From the NCBI RefSeq assembly GCF_900119185.1, contig NZ_FPJE01000012.1:62001-126000 (forward strand): a stretch of DNA of 64,000 nt. Direction: 5' to 3'. This DNA comes from Sinomicrobium oceani. Lineage in GTDB: Bacteria > Bacteroidota > Bacteroidia > Flavobacteriales > Flavobacteriaceae. Below, piece after piece: positions 26,765-35,551 of the stretch (its first letter is position 1; each line of letters begins with the position of its first letter). The position numbers were made by a program, and so were the translations under genes. The notes beneath the pieces were generated by a model. The model was not told the origin of the DNA, did not search any database, and saw nothing but the letters and a program-made list of their open reading frames with translations.

Positions 26765-27250
26765 TTAGGTATAGGGATGTTCTTCGATGAGTGTTATGGC
26801 TTCGTGGCGTACGGGAAAATTACACGAGTTGGCAATAAAACACAGTTTACCTGCCTGGTGGTGCAGGTCGTTCACCTTGGCTTCCATAGACTTTTCACGT
26901 ATAGTAACCCTGGGACGTAGGGTAACACAGGTAAAGTGCCCGCCACCGTCTGCCGTTTCCTTCATAAAGCCTGTCGCCCCGTCCTCATAAGCCGTAACGA
27001 CCACTCCGGCCTGCGAACACAGATGTAAAAACCAGAGCATGTGGCAGGAGGCTATGGAGGCTACGAGAAGTTCTTCCGGGTTATGACGCGATGCATCTCC
27101 GCGGAATGCAGGATCGGAAGAACCGCTAATAGCTGCTTTGCCCTCGCATATAATCCTGTGATTACGGTTATAGGAACGATAATCGGTGGTACCGGACCCC
27201 TCATTTCCTGTCCATTCTACAAGGGTTTGATATTCATGTGTTTTACTCAT
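26765..27250 (-). CDS. OsmC-family protein
   Basis: About 161 residues from the ATG at 27250; a longer frame to 27304 would add 18 residues that overlap the promoter element at 27302, so the shorter start is preferred. OsmC/Ohr-fold features: NPEELLVASIASCHMLWFLHLCSQAGVVV with one redox Cys in the SCHM helix start, and a second Cys in KLCFIANSCNFPV. OsmC proteins reduce organic hydroperoxides. Divergent from the MocR regulator; likely co-transcribed with the flavin protein gene at 26009. Confidence 0.88.
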   Translation of the reverse strand: MSKTHEYQTLVEWTGNEGSGTTDYRSYNRNHRIICEGKAAISGSSDPAFRGDASRHNPEELLVASIASCHMLWFLHLCSQAGVVVTAYEDGATGFMKETADGGGHFTCVTLRPRVTIREKSMEAKVNDLHHQAGKLCFIANSCNFPVRHEAITLIEEHPYT

Positions 27251-27301
27251 CTTTTTATATTGTCGATAGATGTTTAACCCGAAAATTTTGATTTGTTTAT
27301 T

Positions 27302-27309
27302 CAAAAGTA
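27302..27309 (-). promoter_or_regulatory. TAnnTTTG -7 element for osmC
   Basis: Minus strand TACTTTTG, giving a leader of about 45 nt before the ATG at 27250. It lies 20 bp from the nearer of the two direct repeats, so a regulator bound there could control both directions. Confidence 0.5.
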
Positions 27310-27329
27310 GTAGTTTTATGGGGTGTTTT

Positions 27330-27364
27330 AGTGGTCCGGTTTTGATATATAAAGTAGTCCGGTT
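27330..27364. promoter_or_regulatory. Direct-repeat operator for the MocR-type regulator
   Basis: AGTGGTCCGGTT (27330-27341) and AGTAGTCCGGTT (27353-27364) differ at one of 12 bases and start 23 bp apart. The second repeat ends at the base before the ATG of the regulator gene. GntR/aminotransferase regulators such as GabR and PdxR bind direct repeats in divergent promoters, which is just this arrangement. Confidence 0.6.
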
Positions 27365-28873
27365 ATGATTCCTTACAAAACGATTATCCGATTAGATAAA
27401 AAATCCTGTACTCCCTTGTACATCCAGTTGTGTAACCAGTTGATACAACTGATCAAATGTGGAGTTCTACCGCCTTCTTCCAGACTTCCCGGAACACGGT
27501 GGATGTCGGACACGCTTGGTATTCACCGAAAAACGGTGATTGCGGCTTATGACGAACTGGTCACCCAGGGATGGACGGAAGCCTCACCGGCCAGGGGAAC
27601 ATTCGTAAACAGCTTACTTCCCATTGTGGAAAAACGTCCTATACCCGGGGAAAAATGGGGGGAGGATACGCTCAAAATACAGCAGACTTCCGGCTTCTCC
27701 TTCGTACATCGAAAACACCTGGACAGCACCGATGCCAGGTTTCCGGAGGAAGGGCTCATCGTATTTGACGATGGTGTCCCGGACAACCGGATTGCCCCTA
27801 TTGAGGAGATTGCCAGAGCATACCGGAATGTTGCGCGAAAATCCTATAACCGGAAACATTTGTCTTATGGTTCGGTTTACGGCAACAGGGAACTCCGGGA
27901 AGCTTTGGCCGCTTACCTCAATGATACAAGAGGGTTGCATACCACTCCGGAGAATATACTGATAACCAGGGGAAGCCAGATGGGGATCTACCTGTCGGCG
28001 AGGTTGCTTCTTGGAGAAGGCGGTATCATGGTGGTTGGGGAGACCAATTACAGGTCGGCCAATAAGGTGTTTACAGAAGCGGGAGGGAAACTGGAGCGTA
28101 TCCGCGTAGACGAGTGTGGTATCGTTACGGACGATGTAGAGAAAATATGCAGGAGCAGAAAGATCAGTGGTGTATATGTCACTTCTCATCACCACCATCC
28201 TACCACGGTTACACTTTCTGCAAACCGGAGAATGCACCTGCTGGAACTGTCAAAGAAATACGGTTTTGCTATTGTAGAAGACGATTACGATTATGATTTT
28301 CACTACAGCAATGCTCCTATTTTGCCCCTGGCCAGCAGTGATACGGGGGGAAATGTTATTTATATAGGAGCTTTGTGCAAGATCGTGGCCCCGGCCATAC
28401 GTGTGGGATATATGGTGGCGCCGCAGGATTTTACAGACGAAGCTTCACGGTTACGAAGGGTGATCGACAGACAGGGCGATCCGTTACTGGAACTCACACT
28501 TGCCCATATGTTCCGTGACGGAGAGATACAGCGGCATAGTAAGAAAGCCCTGAAAATGTACCACGAACGCCGGAACCTCTTTTGTTCCCTGCTCCGGAAA
28601 AAACTGCACTGTTATTTCGATTTTCAGACTCCGGAAGGGGGGATGGCCGTATGGGTACGGTTGCGCGGTAATTATTCATGGGATGAAATAAAAGAAGAAG
28701 CCCTGAAGAACGGCTTGCGGATCGGGGGCTCCTGCGGAGATGAAAACGATCCTGTCGAACCTCCTTACCCCGGCACACGTATGGGATTCGCTTCCCTGAA
28801 TACGGATGAGATCCGGGAAGCCATCGGGCGCCTTGAGAAAACCATGAAGAGTATAGGCGAAAAGGCGCTCTGA
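27365..28873 (+). CDS. MocR/PdxR-type GntR-family transcriptional regulator with aminotransferase domain
   Basis: A 502-residue chimera. N-terminal GntR winged helix (~10-80: PLYIQLCNQLIQLIKCGVL, SRLPGTRWMSDTLGIHRKTV) followed by a class I aminotransferase-like domain with EDDYDYDFHY and GALCKIVAPAIRVGY, whose Lys339 is in the PLP-Schiff-base position. These regulators sense PLP or PLP-amine adducts. Divergent from osmC and the pyridoxamine-oxidase-like gene, which suggests it controls them. PdxR is a possible name, but no PLP-synthesis pair (pdxST) is adjacent, so I leave the symbol blank. Confidence 0.92.
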   Translation: MIPYKTIIRLDKKSCTPLYIQLCNQLIQLIKCGVLPPSSRLPGTRWMSDTLGIHRKTVIAAYDELVTQGWTEASPARGTFVNSLLPIVEKRPIPGEKWGEDTLKIQQTSGFSFVHRKHLDSTDARFPEEGLIVFDDGVPDNRIAPIEEIARAYRNVARKSYNRKHLSYGSVYGNRELREALAAYLNDTRGLHTTPENILITRGSQMGIYLSARLLLGEGGIMVVGETNYRSANKVFTEAGGKLERIRVDECGIVTDDVEKICRSRKISGVYVTSHHHHPTTVTLSANRRMHLLELSKKYGFAIVEDDYDYDFHYSNAPILPLASSDTGGNVIYIGALCKIVAPAIRVGYMVAPQDFTDEASRLRRVIDRQGDPLLELTLAHMFRDGEIQRHSKKALKMYHERRNLFCSLLRKKLHCYFDFQTPEGGMAVWVRLRGNYSWDEIKEEALKNGLRIGGSCGDENDPVEPPYPGTRMGFASLNTDEIREAIGRLEKTMKSIGEKAL

Positions 28874-28954
28874 TTCCTGGGATATGGACCTCAGATTTTT
28901 TAATTCTTTCTTGCTTTTTTATCCTCAAAAAGTAAATATGGAAAACGGTTTCCA

Positions 28955-28992
28955 TAAAAAAACCGCCTGAATAATATCAGACGGTTTTTTTT
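28955..28992. terminator. Bidirectional terminator between convergent genes
   Basis: A-run, ACCGCCTGA pairing with TCAGACGGT (one mismatch) and T-run. It ends the regulator gene on + and the receptor gene on -. Confidence 0.85.
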
Positions 28993-29027
28993 ATATATCA
29001 TTTTTTCCGGTTGGAATGAAGGGAACT

Positions 29028-31463
29028 TTAACCTTCGAATCCTCCCATGTCATCATCGCCGTTACCGCCTCGCTGGCCTCTTTCGCGTTCCTTTTTGTTG
29101 GGCTGATTGAAGCGATAGGTGAAAGACAGCGTAAACTGTCGCTCTCTCCATTGGTTTTCACTTTCCCTGAGGAAGGTCTCGGTGGTGGTATCCGTGCGCA
29201 TTTTTCGCGAGTTGAAAAGATCACTTACGTTAAGTGAAACCGTTCCTTTATCCTTGAGAATATCCTTGCTGAATGCCAGGTTGGTAGAAAACATTCCCTG
29301 GTTTTCGTTCTGTGAGTTCCGGGAAGGGCCACGGTAAAACAATACTGTCTGAAAATCGACTTTCCACGGGAGATTTACCTTGGAGTTGAGCCGTGTAAAC
29401 CAGCTGGTATTGTCCGCATCAAAGCTCTGATCATTATAACTACCTCTGAGTTCGGAACGGAAGATATTGAGGTCGGTATTCAGTCTCCACCAACGGAAAG
29501 GCGAATACATGACGGCAAATTCCAAGCCGTAGCGGCTGTCAGTCGCCAGGTTGATGGGCGTACGTCGCAGTATAGGGTCGCCTTCATTGGTCAGCTCACC
29601 GGTGGCTTCACTGATAAACTGGAATACATCGGTAGCATGCTGATAATACACGGAAGTGTTGAAAGTAACATGCTGCCATTGCTTGAGATAACCTATGTCG
29701 AAAACATCGGAATAGCTGGGATCGAGATCGGGATTCCCCTCAAAAAAGTTGGTCTTGCTCTCCCTGGAAGGGAAAGGGTTGAGAAAACGCGACCACGGAC
29801 GTCTGATACGGCGGTTATAGCCGAGTGTTACGGTTTCGTTCTCGCCGACTTCATATCCTAAATTGACGGTAGGGAACAGTTTGCTATAGTTCTTTTTGGC
29901 ATCGAGGTCGTAGCCTTCCACGGCCACGGAAATATCGGTGATCTCCGTACGAAGCCCGAGTAAGACATTCATTTTGCCGAAGAACTTGGTGCCGTATTGT
30001 ACGTAAAAGGCATGGACATCCTGGGTGTAGTCAAACAGGTTGGTCAGATCCTGGTTGAGAAAAAAGTCGCCGTTGGCATCCTGGTTTTCAACCCGGTAAT
30101 CGTTGGACATGTCCATAAGTTCACCACGGTACCCGGCTTCGAACTGGGTATTTTCTCCTATGGGATAAACATAATCGGCCTGCAACAGTATATTCCGCTG
30201 GTCTTCGAGAGTGCTCAGTCTTTCGAAAACCGTGGAGTCGACGGGCATCGTGGTATGTTCCCTGATCAGGGAACGCTCGTCTTCCTTGTTGTCACTGTGC
30301 TGTAACATTACCGAGAGTTCATGCCCGTCCTCGTTGAATTTATGGATGTAGTTGAGGTTGAATTCTATGGTCTTGTCCAGTTCGTCCTCCGAAGTGTTAC
30401 GGAAAACGTGGCTGGTGAGTTCGCGGTCTGCATTGAACTTGTCCGTATAGTTCCGGGTAGTATTATCACCGTCGTTATTGCGGAAAAATACCGAACCTAC
30501 GATAGAGTTTTTATCATCGATATCATATTCGATACCGAAGTTGGAGTTGAAGGAATTCCGTTTCCTGTTGCGTTCCCGGGTTTCGTTGAGAAACCTGTTC
30601 GGAATAGTATCCGAAAGATATTGTGTCCTGTCGAAGGAATTCCCCGGAGAATCCCTGTAGTTATATCCTGTTGTCGTAAAGAAATTGAACTTCCCGGTAC
30701 GATAGTTCAGGTTGGCAGAGATCCCGTGATTATCCGGGGTACCGGTATTGGCCACAAAAGATCCGTTAAAACCGCTCAGCTTTCCTTTTTTAAGGATAAT
30801 ATTCAGAATTCCACCTGTTCCCTGGGCATCATATCTGGCGGAAGGGCTGGTAATGACTTCTACTTTTTCAATGGCATCCGAGGGTAATTGCTGTAATACC
30901 TGGGTAGCACTTTGCCCTACCATACTGGAAGGCCTCCCGTTGATAAGAATACGAACGTCATCGTTTCCGCGCAGGCTGACGTTCCCTTCTGCATCGACAG
31001 AGACCGAGGGCACATTATCGAGAACATCCGATACGGTACCACCGCGTGTGGTGAGGTCCTGTCCGACATTGTATATTTTTTTATCCAGTCGTAATTCTAC
31101 CGTGGTTCGCTGGCCTACGACTTCTACTTCATCGAGTTGCGCGATATCGAGAGAAAGCGGGATAACACCGAAATCCCTGGATTTGGTGATGGATTGATTT
31201 TTTAGTGTGAAGGGGCGGTAAGAAATGAATTCTACACTGATGTCATAGTTTCCGGGGCTTACTGTTACATTGAATTTTCCATCCAAATCGGTCATCCCTC
31301 CGGTAACAATATCAGGATCGTCAAGGCTTTTGAGAACCAGAGTGGCAAATTCCAGGGGTTCCTGTGTTTCTTCATCGACGACCGTCCCCGTGAGTGTGAC
31401 CGAATTTTGGGCAAAAGAGTATTGCAAAAGGAAAATACTCAGTAATAATAAGAATTTTTTCAT
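29028..31463 (-). CDS. TonB-dependent outer membrane receptor, beta-barrel family (OMP_b-brl_3 type)
   Basis: An 811-residue outer membrane protein. Signal peptide ending FAQNS (~19), carboxypeptidase-like regulatory domain ~22-105 (VTLTGTVVDEETQEPLEFATLVL), plug domain with SVSLRGNDDVRILINGRPSSM and EVITSPSARYDAQGTGGILNIILKK, then the barrel with TVNLGYEVGENETVTLGYNRRI. The end is unusual: after the last strand (FTLSFTYRFNQ) there is a charged, Gly-rich tail PNKKERERGQRGGNGDDDMGGFEG. No SusD partner, so it is not a glycan uptake pair. Ligand unknown. Confidence 0.9.
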   Translation of the reverse strand: MKKFLLLLSIFLLQYSFAQNSVTLTGTVVDEETQEPLEFATLVLKSLDDPDIVTGGMTDLDGKFNVTVSPGNYDISVEFISYRPFTLKNQSITKSRDFGVIPLSLDIAQLDEVEVVGQRTTVELRLDKKIYNVGQDLTTRGGTVSDVLDNVPSVSVDAEGNVSLRGNDDVRILINGRPSSMVGQSATQVLQQLPSDAIEKVEVITSPSARYDAQGTGGILNIILKKGKLSGFNGSFVANTGTPDNHGISANLNYRTGKFNFFTTTGYNYRDSPGNSFDRTQYLSDTIPNRFLNETRERNRKRNSFNSNFGIEYDIDDKNSIVGSVFFRNNDGDNTTRNYTDKFNADRELTSHVFRNTSEDELDKTIEFNLNYIHKFNEDGHELSVMLQHSDNKEDERSLIREHTTMPVDSTVFERLSTLEDQRNILLQADYVYPIGENTQFEAGYRGELMDMSNDYRVENQDANGDFFLNQDLTNLFDYTQDVHAFYVQYGTKFFGKMNVLLGLRTEITDISVAVEGYDLDAKKNYSKLFPTVNLGYEVGENETVTLGYNRRIRRPWSRFLNPFPSRESKTNFFEGNPDLDPSYSDVFDIGYLKQWQHVTFNTSVYYQHATDVFQFISEATGELTNEGDPILRRTPINLATDSRYGLEFAVMYSPFRWWRLNTDLNIFRSELRGSYNDQSFDADNTSWFTRLNSKVNLPWKVDFQTVLFYRGPSRNSQNENQGMFSTNLAFSKDILKDKGTVSLNVSDLFNSRKMRTDTTTETFLRESENQWRERQFTLSFTYRFNQPNKKERERGQRGGNGDDDMGGFEG

Positions 31464-31615
31464 TACTTGGGTGAGTTACTTTTTTAAGGTTTTTTTAGTT
31501 AGATCGTAAAAGTAGGTCAAGGTTTAAGGGCATTTGGTTAAATGTTTGTTAAATGTAAAATTTAACACTTAAGGCTGTAAACCCTTTGTTTTATTGGAGA
31601 TAACGCAAAAAATAA

Positions 31616-31637
31616 CCGCCGCGTTTAAACGCGGCGG
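31616..31637 (-). terminator. Terminator of pruA (perfect palindrome)
   Basis: 22-bp perfect palindrome CCGCCGCG TTTAAA CGCGGCGG, followed on the minus strand by TTATTTTTT. It is 36 bp after the pruA stop codon. Confidence 0.88.
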
Positions 31638-31672
31638 CGGTCCTTTATATTTCGTATAACCTGAACCGGGAA

Positions 31673-33298
31673 TTATCCCAGGAAAGGGTAACGATAGTCT
31701 TCCGGAGAGACAAAAGTTTCCTTGATAAGTCTCGGGGATGCCCATCGCAGCAGGTTGAGCATGGAACCGGCCTTATCATTGGTTCCGGAAGCCCGTGCAC
31801 CCCCGAAGGGTTGTTGTCCTACGACAGCACCGGTAGGTTTGTCGTTGATATAGAAGTTACCTGCACTGTTCTGCAATGCTTTGGTAGCCTCGTCTATGGC
31901 ATAACGGTCTCGGGAGAATACCGCACCTGTTAGTCCGTATTCCGAAGTGTTGTCTACCAGTTGCAGGGTTTCCTTCCAGTCCTCGTCTTTATAGACATAA
32001 ACGGTAACCACGGGGCCAAAGAGCTCTGTAGTCATGGTTTTGTATTTCGGATTGGTGGTGAGGATAACGGTGGGTTTTATAAAATACCCCTTGGATTTGT
32101 CGTAATCTCCACCGATGATCACTTCTGCATCACTGTCGGCTTTAGCCTGATCGATATAGCTGGCCAGTTTATCAAACGAACCTTCGTGGATCACTGCGTT
32201 GATGAAGTTATTCATGTCTTCCGGTGAACCCATTTTAAAGGATTCTACATCTGCTTTTACAAAATCGAGTACTTCCTGCGCAATAGATTCGGGCAGATAT
32301 ACTCTCGAGGCCGCACTACATTTTTGTCCCTGGAACTCAAAAGCACCCCGGGAGATCGCCGTAGCCACCTGTTTGGGCCTGGAATCGGGATGAGCGATGA
32401 TAAAATCTTTTCCGCCTGTTTCCCCGACGATCCTCGGATAGGTTTTATACGTGTGAATATTAGCTCCTATCTTGGCCCAGATATTCTTAAATACATTGGT
32501 CGACCCGGTGAAGTGTATCCCTGTAAAATCGGGGCTTGCCAGTACCGTATCCGTAATCATGGCCGGATCACCGTACACGACATTGATAACGCCGTCAGGT
32601 ACGCCGGCTTCCCTGAAAACATCGACGATAACCTTGGCAGAGAATATCTGACTGTCACTGGGTTTCCAAACCACAACATTACCCATCATGGCAGCACTTG
32701 CAGGAAGGTTACCGGCAATGGCGGTAAAGTTGAACGGCGTTATGGCATAGACGAATCCTTCGAGCGGACGATATTCCACACGGTTCCATACCCCTTCGGA
32801 AGATTCGGGCTGATCGTTGTATATCTGGGTCATGTATTCGACATTAAACCTCAGGAAGTCTACGATCTCACAAGCGGAGTCTATTTCGGCCTGGTGTATG
32901 TTTTTGGATTGTGCTATCATCGTAGCAGCGTTCATCTTTGCCCTGTACGGTCCCGCGATAAGGTCTGCGGCACGAAGGAAAACGGCAGCGCGTTGTTCCC
33001 AGGTAAGTGCGGCCCATTGCGTACGGGCTTCCAATGCTGTAGCTATAGCTTTTTCTATATGTGACTTTTCGGCAAGGTGGTATTTCCCGACCACATGCTG
33101 ATGATCATGCGGTGGTGTAATAGACTTCGTATTTCCGGTACGGATCTCCTCGTTACCTATATACAGCGGGATATCTTCCGATCCGTTGAAATACGTCTTA
33201 TACTGATTTAACACCTCTTCTCTTTCCGGGCTCCCGGGGGCGTATGACTTTACGGGTTCATTGACCGCCACAGGAACGTGAAAAAAACCTTTTCCCAT
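31673..33298 (-). CDS. pruA: L-glutamate gamma-semialdehyde (1-pyrroline-5-carboxylate) dehydrogenase
   Basis: A 541-residue NAD-dependent aldehyde dehydrogenase, the usual length of monofunctional P5C dehydrogenases. Seen: WEQRAAVFLRAADLIAG, YAITPFNFTAIAGNLPASAAMMGN, catalytic Glu in IVGETGGKDF and catalytic Cys in FEFQGQKCSAASRVY, followed by FGPVVTVYVY. It oxidises the proline catabolic intermediate to glutamate. No proline dehydrogenase is adjacent, as is common in this phylum. It has its own promoter element (33384) and a terminator. Confidence 0.95.
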   Translation of the reverse strand: MGKGFFHVPVAVNEPVKSYAPGSPEREEVLNQYKTYFNGSEDIPLYIGNEEIRTGNTKSITPPHDHQHVVGKYHLAEKSHIEKAIATALEARTQWAALTWEQRAAVFLRAADLIAGPYRAKMNAATMIAQSKNIHQAEIDSACEIVDFLRFNVEYMTQIYNDQPESSEGVWNRVEYRPLEGFVYAITPFNFTAIAGNLPASAAMMGNVVVWKPSDSQIFSAKVIVDVFREAGVPDGVINVVYGDPAMITDTVLASPDFTGIHFTGSTNVFKNIWAKIGANIHTYKTYPRIVGETGGKDFIIAHPDSRPKQVATAISRGAFEFQGQKCSAASRVYLPESIAQEVLDFVKADVESFKMGSPEDMNNFINAVIHEGSFDKLASYIDQAKADSDAEVIIGGDYDKSKGYFIKPTVILTTNPKYKTMTTELFGPVVTVYVYKDEDWKETLQLVDNTSEYGLTGAVFSRDRYAIDEATKALQNSAGNFYINDKPTGAVVGQQPFGGARASGTNDKAGSMLNLLRWASPRLIKETFVSPEDYRYPFLG

Positions 33299-33383
33299 TT
33301 CTCAGATTAATTTTAAGCGTTTAGTGTATCTTTTTTGCGCCCCGACAGGGCAGGAAATATTGTGTAAATGGACAATATGCAGC

Positions 33384-33391
33384 CAAAGGTA
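33384..33391 (-). promoter_or_regulatory. TAnnTTTG -7 element for pruA
   Basis: Minus strand TACCTTTG, with the start codon 85 bp downstream. No convincing -33 element. Confidence 0.4.
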
Positions 33392-33534
33392 ATAAATAGC
33401 AAAGGGTTAGAAGAGCATTTAACAAAGAAATTTCACAAGGGGTGTGAAGGCTTTCGTAAACCGTAAAATACAAACGTTCCCCCCATTTCGGGAAGGGTTT
33501 GAAAGATGACGAATGCCGGCAGGTCCTGTAAAGT

Positions 33535-33930
33535 TTATTCGAAATCGAGGCTGGCCGAATTCACGCAGTACCGTGTTCCGGTCTCTGTAGGACCATCGTC
33601 AAAGACATGTCCCAGATGCCCGCCGCAATTTGCACAGCGTATCTCGGTGCGGATCATACCGTGTGAGGTATCTTTCAGGTACTCGATAGTACCGTCGATA
33701 GCTTTGTCAAAACTGGGCCATCCGCAACCACTCCGGAATTTATGTGTGCTTTCGAACAAAGGTGTTTTACAGGCAGCACAACAATAGGTGCCATTTTCGA
33801 AATGCAGGTTGTAGGCTCCGGAATGTGGAAATTCGGTACCTCCCCGGCGGAGTACCCGGTAGGCTTCCGGGGAAAGCTCGGCTTTCCATTCGTCTTCGGA
33901 TTTATGTATGGGGTACTCTGTGTTGGACAT
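33535..33930 (-). CDS. msrB: Peptide-methionine (R)-S-oxide reductase
   Basis: A 131-residue cytoplasmic repair enzyme reducing methionine-R-sulfoxide. Zinc-binding pairs Cys51/Cys54 (CAAC) and Cys99/Cys102 (CANC), catalytic Cys122 in RYCVNSASL, plus the family signature SGCGWPSF with HGMIRTEI and GHLGHVF. Single-domain form, not fused to MsrA. No neighbouring redox gene on the same strand except by proximity; the upstream gap carries an A/T-rich stretch without a clean promoter match. Confidence 0.97.
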   Translation of the reverse strand: MSNTEYPIHKSEDEWKAELSPEAYRVLRRGGTEFPHSGAYNLHFENGTYCCAACKTPLFESTHKFRSGCGWPSFDKAIDGTIEYLKDTSHGMIRTEIRCANCGGHLGHVFDDGPTETGTRYCVNSASLDFE

Positions 33931-33976
33931 GATCAGTACATAAAAGAGTTTATAATTTAAAGATATAAAAAATAAA

Positions 33977-34004
33977 GCCGACTAAAAAAAATTGATTGGT
34001 CGGC
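33977..34004 (-). terminator. Terminator after the lipoprotein gene
   Basis: On the minus strand AAGGCCGAC pairs with GTCGGCTTT (one G-U wobble) over a 16-nt A/T loop, followed by ATTTTTTAT. It is 46 bp behind the lipoprotein stop. Confidence 0.7.
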
Positions 34005-34050
34005 CTTAAATTTTGATTTGAACTTTTTTATCTTCAGATAAAGGTCAAAA

Positions 34051-34590
34051 TTAATTTTTAATTTCGATTTGTTTGATTTGCTCTGGGTTCAAAGCTTTTA
34101 AAACTTCATCGAAATTGGAAACATTCAGACCTTGGGCATCCGGATTGGGGATGATTACAATTCTGAAAATCTGATCTTGGGTATATTCTGATGCTAAACC
34201 GGATAAATCAAAATTCCCATCTATAAAAATTTCCGTATCTATGTAATTATGCTCAAAGGTGTAGTAAAAAGTGCCCTCATCCGGAGTGTAAGTGAGAGGA
34301 AGAAGAGCCCACGAATCGGCTGTAGTACCATCATTAAACTCTACACTGCCCTGGAGCCTATAGACAAGAACAGCATCAGTATCGAGTATTTCAAAATCTG
34401 TCTCATCTGCGAAATTTATTATTGCAGAGTATAAATTTGTAGCCGGATCATAGGAAAGATCAACAGGGCCTGCTTCAAATATATGACCGTTCAGGCCATC
34501 CAACCCGTCCTGTCCGGGAGGTCCCTGATCTCCTTCACAGGAAACAAAAACCAGTGCGCTTACCAATACTAATGCAAGAATTTTTTTCAT
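34051..34590 (-). CDS. Lipoprotein with short collagen-like segment, unknown function
   Basis: A 179-residue lipoprotein (lipobox VSC, Cys18). Directly after the Cys are six Gly-X-Y triplets (GDQ GPP GQD GLD GLN GHI), a linker seen in several Bacteroidetes surface lipoproteins. The body is acidic and beta-rich (DAVLVYRLQGSVEFNDGT, YYTFEHNYIDTEIFIDGNFDL). Its codons are visibly more A/T-rich than those of its neighbours, so recent transfer is possible. It lies 12 bp after the hydrolase gene and is probably co-transcribed with it. I cannot assign a function. Confidence 0.75.
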   Translation of the reverse strand: MKKILALVLVSALVFVSCEGDQGPPGQDGLDGLNGHIFEAGPVDLSYDPATNLYSAIINFADETDFEILDTDAVLVYRLQGSVEFNDGTTADSWALLPLTYTPDEGTFYYTFEHNYIDTEIFIDGNFDLSGLASEYTQDQIFRIVIIPNPDAQGLNVSNFDEVLKALNPEQIKQIEIKN

Positions 34591-34602
34591 CGCTTTTTCG
34601 TT

Positions 34603-35478
34603 TTAAATTTCGTTAAAGTTAATAATTTTCTCTATTACCCTGGTGTCGCCGAGAATTTTTCTATGTCCCAGCCCTTCCGTAATCATCAATTCTCCTTTGT
34701 TCAGATGCTGTACGATGTGTTTTGCGGCACTCAGGGGTACATCTTTGTCTTCTTTGTCATGGATAACAAGAACGGGGATATGAACATCACGGGCTGCGAT
34801 GCTGGCAGAGAGCTGGTTTATGTCAAATCCTACACGCTGGTCAAAAGAGGTTTTGAGATTGTGCCCGATTTCCGGTTTGAGCCCGAGGGTTTTTACAAAA
34901 TCGACAGCGATATCCGATACCATATCTCCGGCACCGATGATTACGGCCTTCCTGGCCTGTAATCCTCTTTTTAAGGCATTGAGTACCGTCATTCCCCCGA
35001 GAGAGTGCCCGATAGCGATATCGAACGGTCCGTATTTTTCTTCGAGAAACAGGACCGCATCTATAAATTCGGACATATTGGATGTTTTTCCGGCTGCTTT
35101 TCCATGTGCCGGTGCATCAAAACTTATGGTGGTATAACCTTGCCGGACCAGGGTATCGGCAATTTTGACGAGTTGTGTACCCCGGCCGCTCCAGCCGTGG
35201 ACGAGCAATGCTTTTTTAGCTCCCTTACCGTATGTGTATACCACGATTTCCTTTTGGAGACCGGGGACGGTTTCCCTGGTTTGCGTACTTTCCTCATCCA
35301 TGTGTTGTTCCCGTTTCGGGAGTTTGTACTTTAATGGCGTGGTAAAGAGCCTGGTCGCAAATTTTGTAGCCAGGGCAGGAGACATCGATTGCAGAAATTT
35401 ACCGGTGTATTTAATCGAACTCGGTATTTCTACAGACTGCCGGTATTGCTCTTTGTTGGCCTTATCTTCCATAATCAA
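34603..35478 (-). CDS. Alpha/beta hydrolase
   Basis: A 291-residue serine hydrolase. Oxyanion region LLVHGWSGRGTQ (~91-102), nucleophile elbow GHSLGG with Ser159, acid VLVIHDKEDKDVP and catalytic His near the end in EGLGHRKIL. Between the strands is SFDAPAHGKA. The N-terminal ~60 residues (FLQSMSPALATKFATRLFTTP) resemble those of Bacteroidetes alpha/beta hydrolases of unknown substrate. No signal peptide. First gene of a likely two-gene unit with the lipoprotein. Confidence 0.9.
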   Translation of the reverse strand: MIMEDKANKEQYRQSVEIPSSIKYTGKFLQSMSPALATKFATRLFTTPLKYKLPKREQHMDEESTQTRETVPGLQKEIVVYTYGKGAKKALLVHGWSGRGTQLVKIADTLVRQGYTTISFDAPAHGKAAGKTSNMSEFIDAVLFLEEKYGPFDIAIGHSLGGMTVLNALKRGLQARKAVIIGAGDMVSDIAVDFVKTLGLKPEIGHNLKTSFDQRVGFDINQLSASIAARDVHIPVLVIHDKEDKDVPLSAAKHIVQHLNKGELMITEGLGHRKILGDTRVIEKIINFNEI

Positions 35479-35551
35479 AGGATTAAAAGGTGCAAGTTAA
35501 GCCATTGTTTTCAGGATTCCATACACCGGAAGAGGTTTAACAATACGTCGT

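Noticed and set aside
26132-26920. 262-codon open frame on the plus strand
   Set aside because: It overlaps the flavin protein and OsmC genes antisense, with no domain signature.
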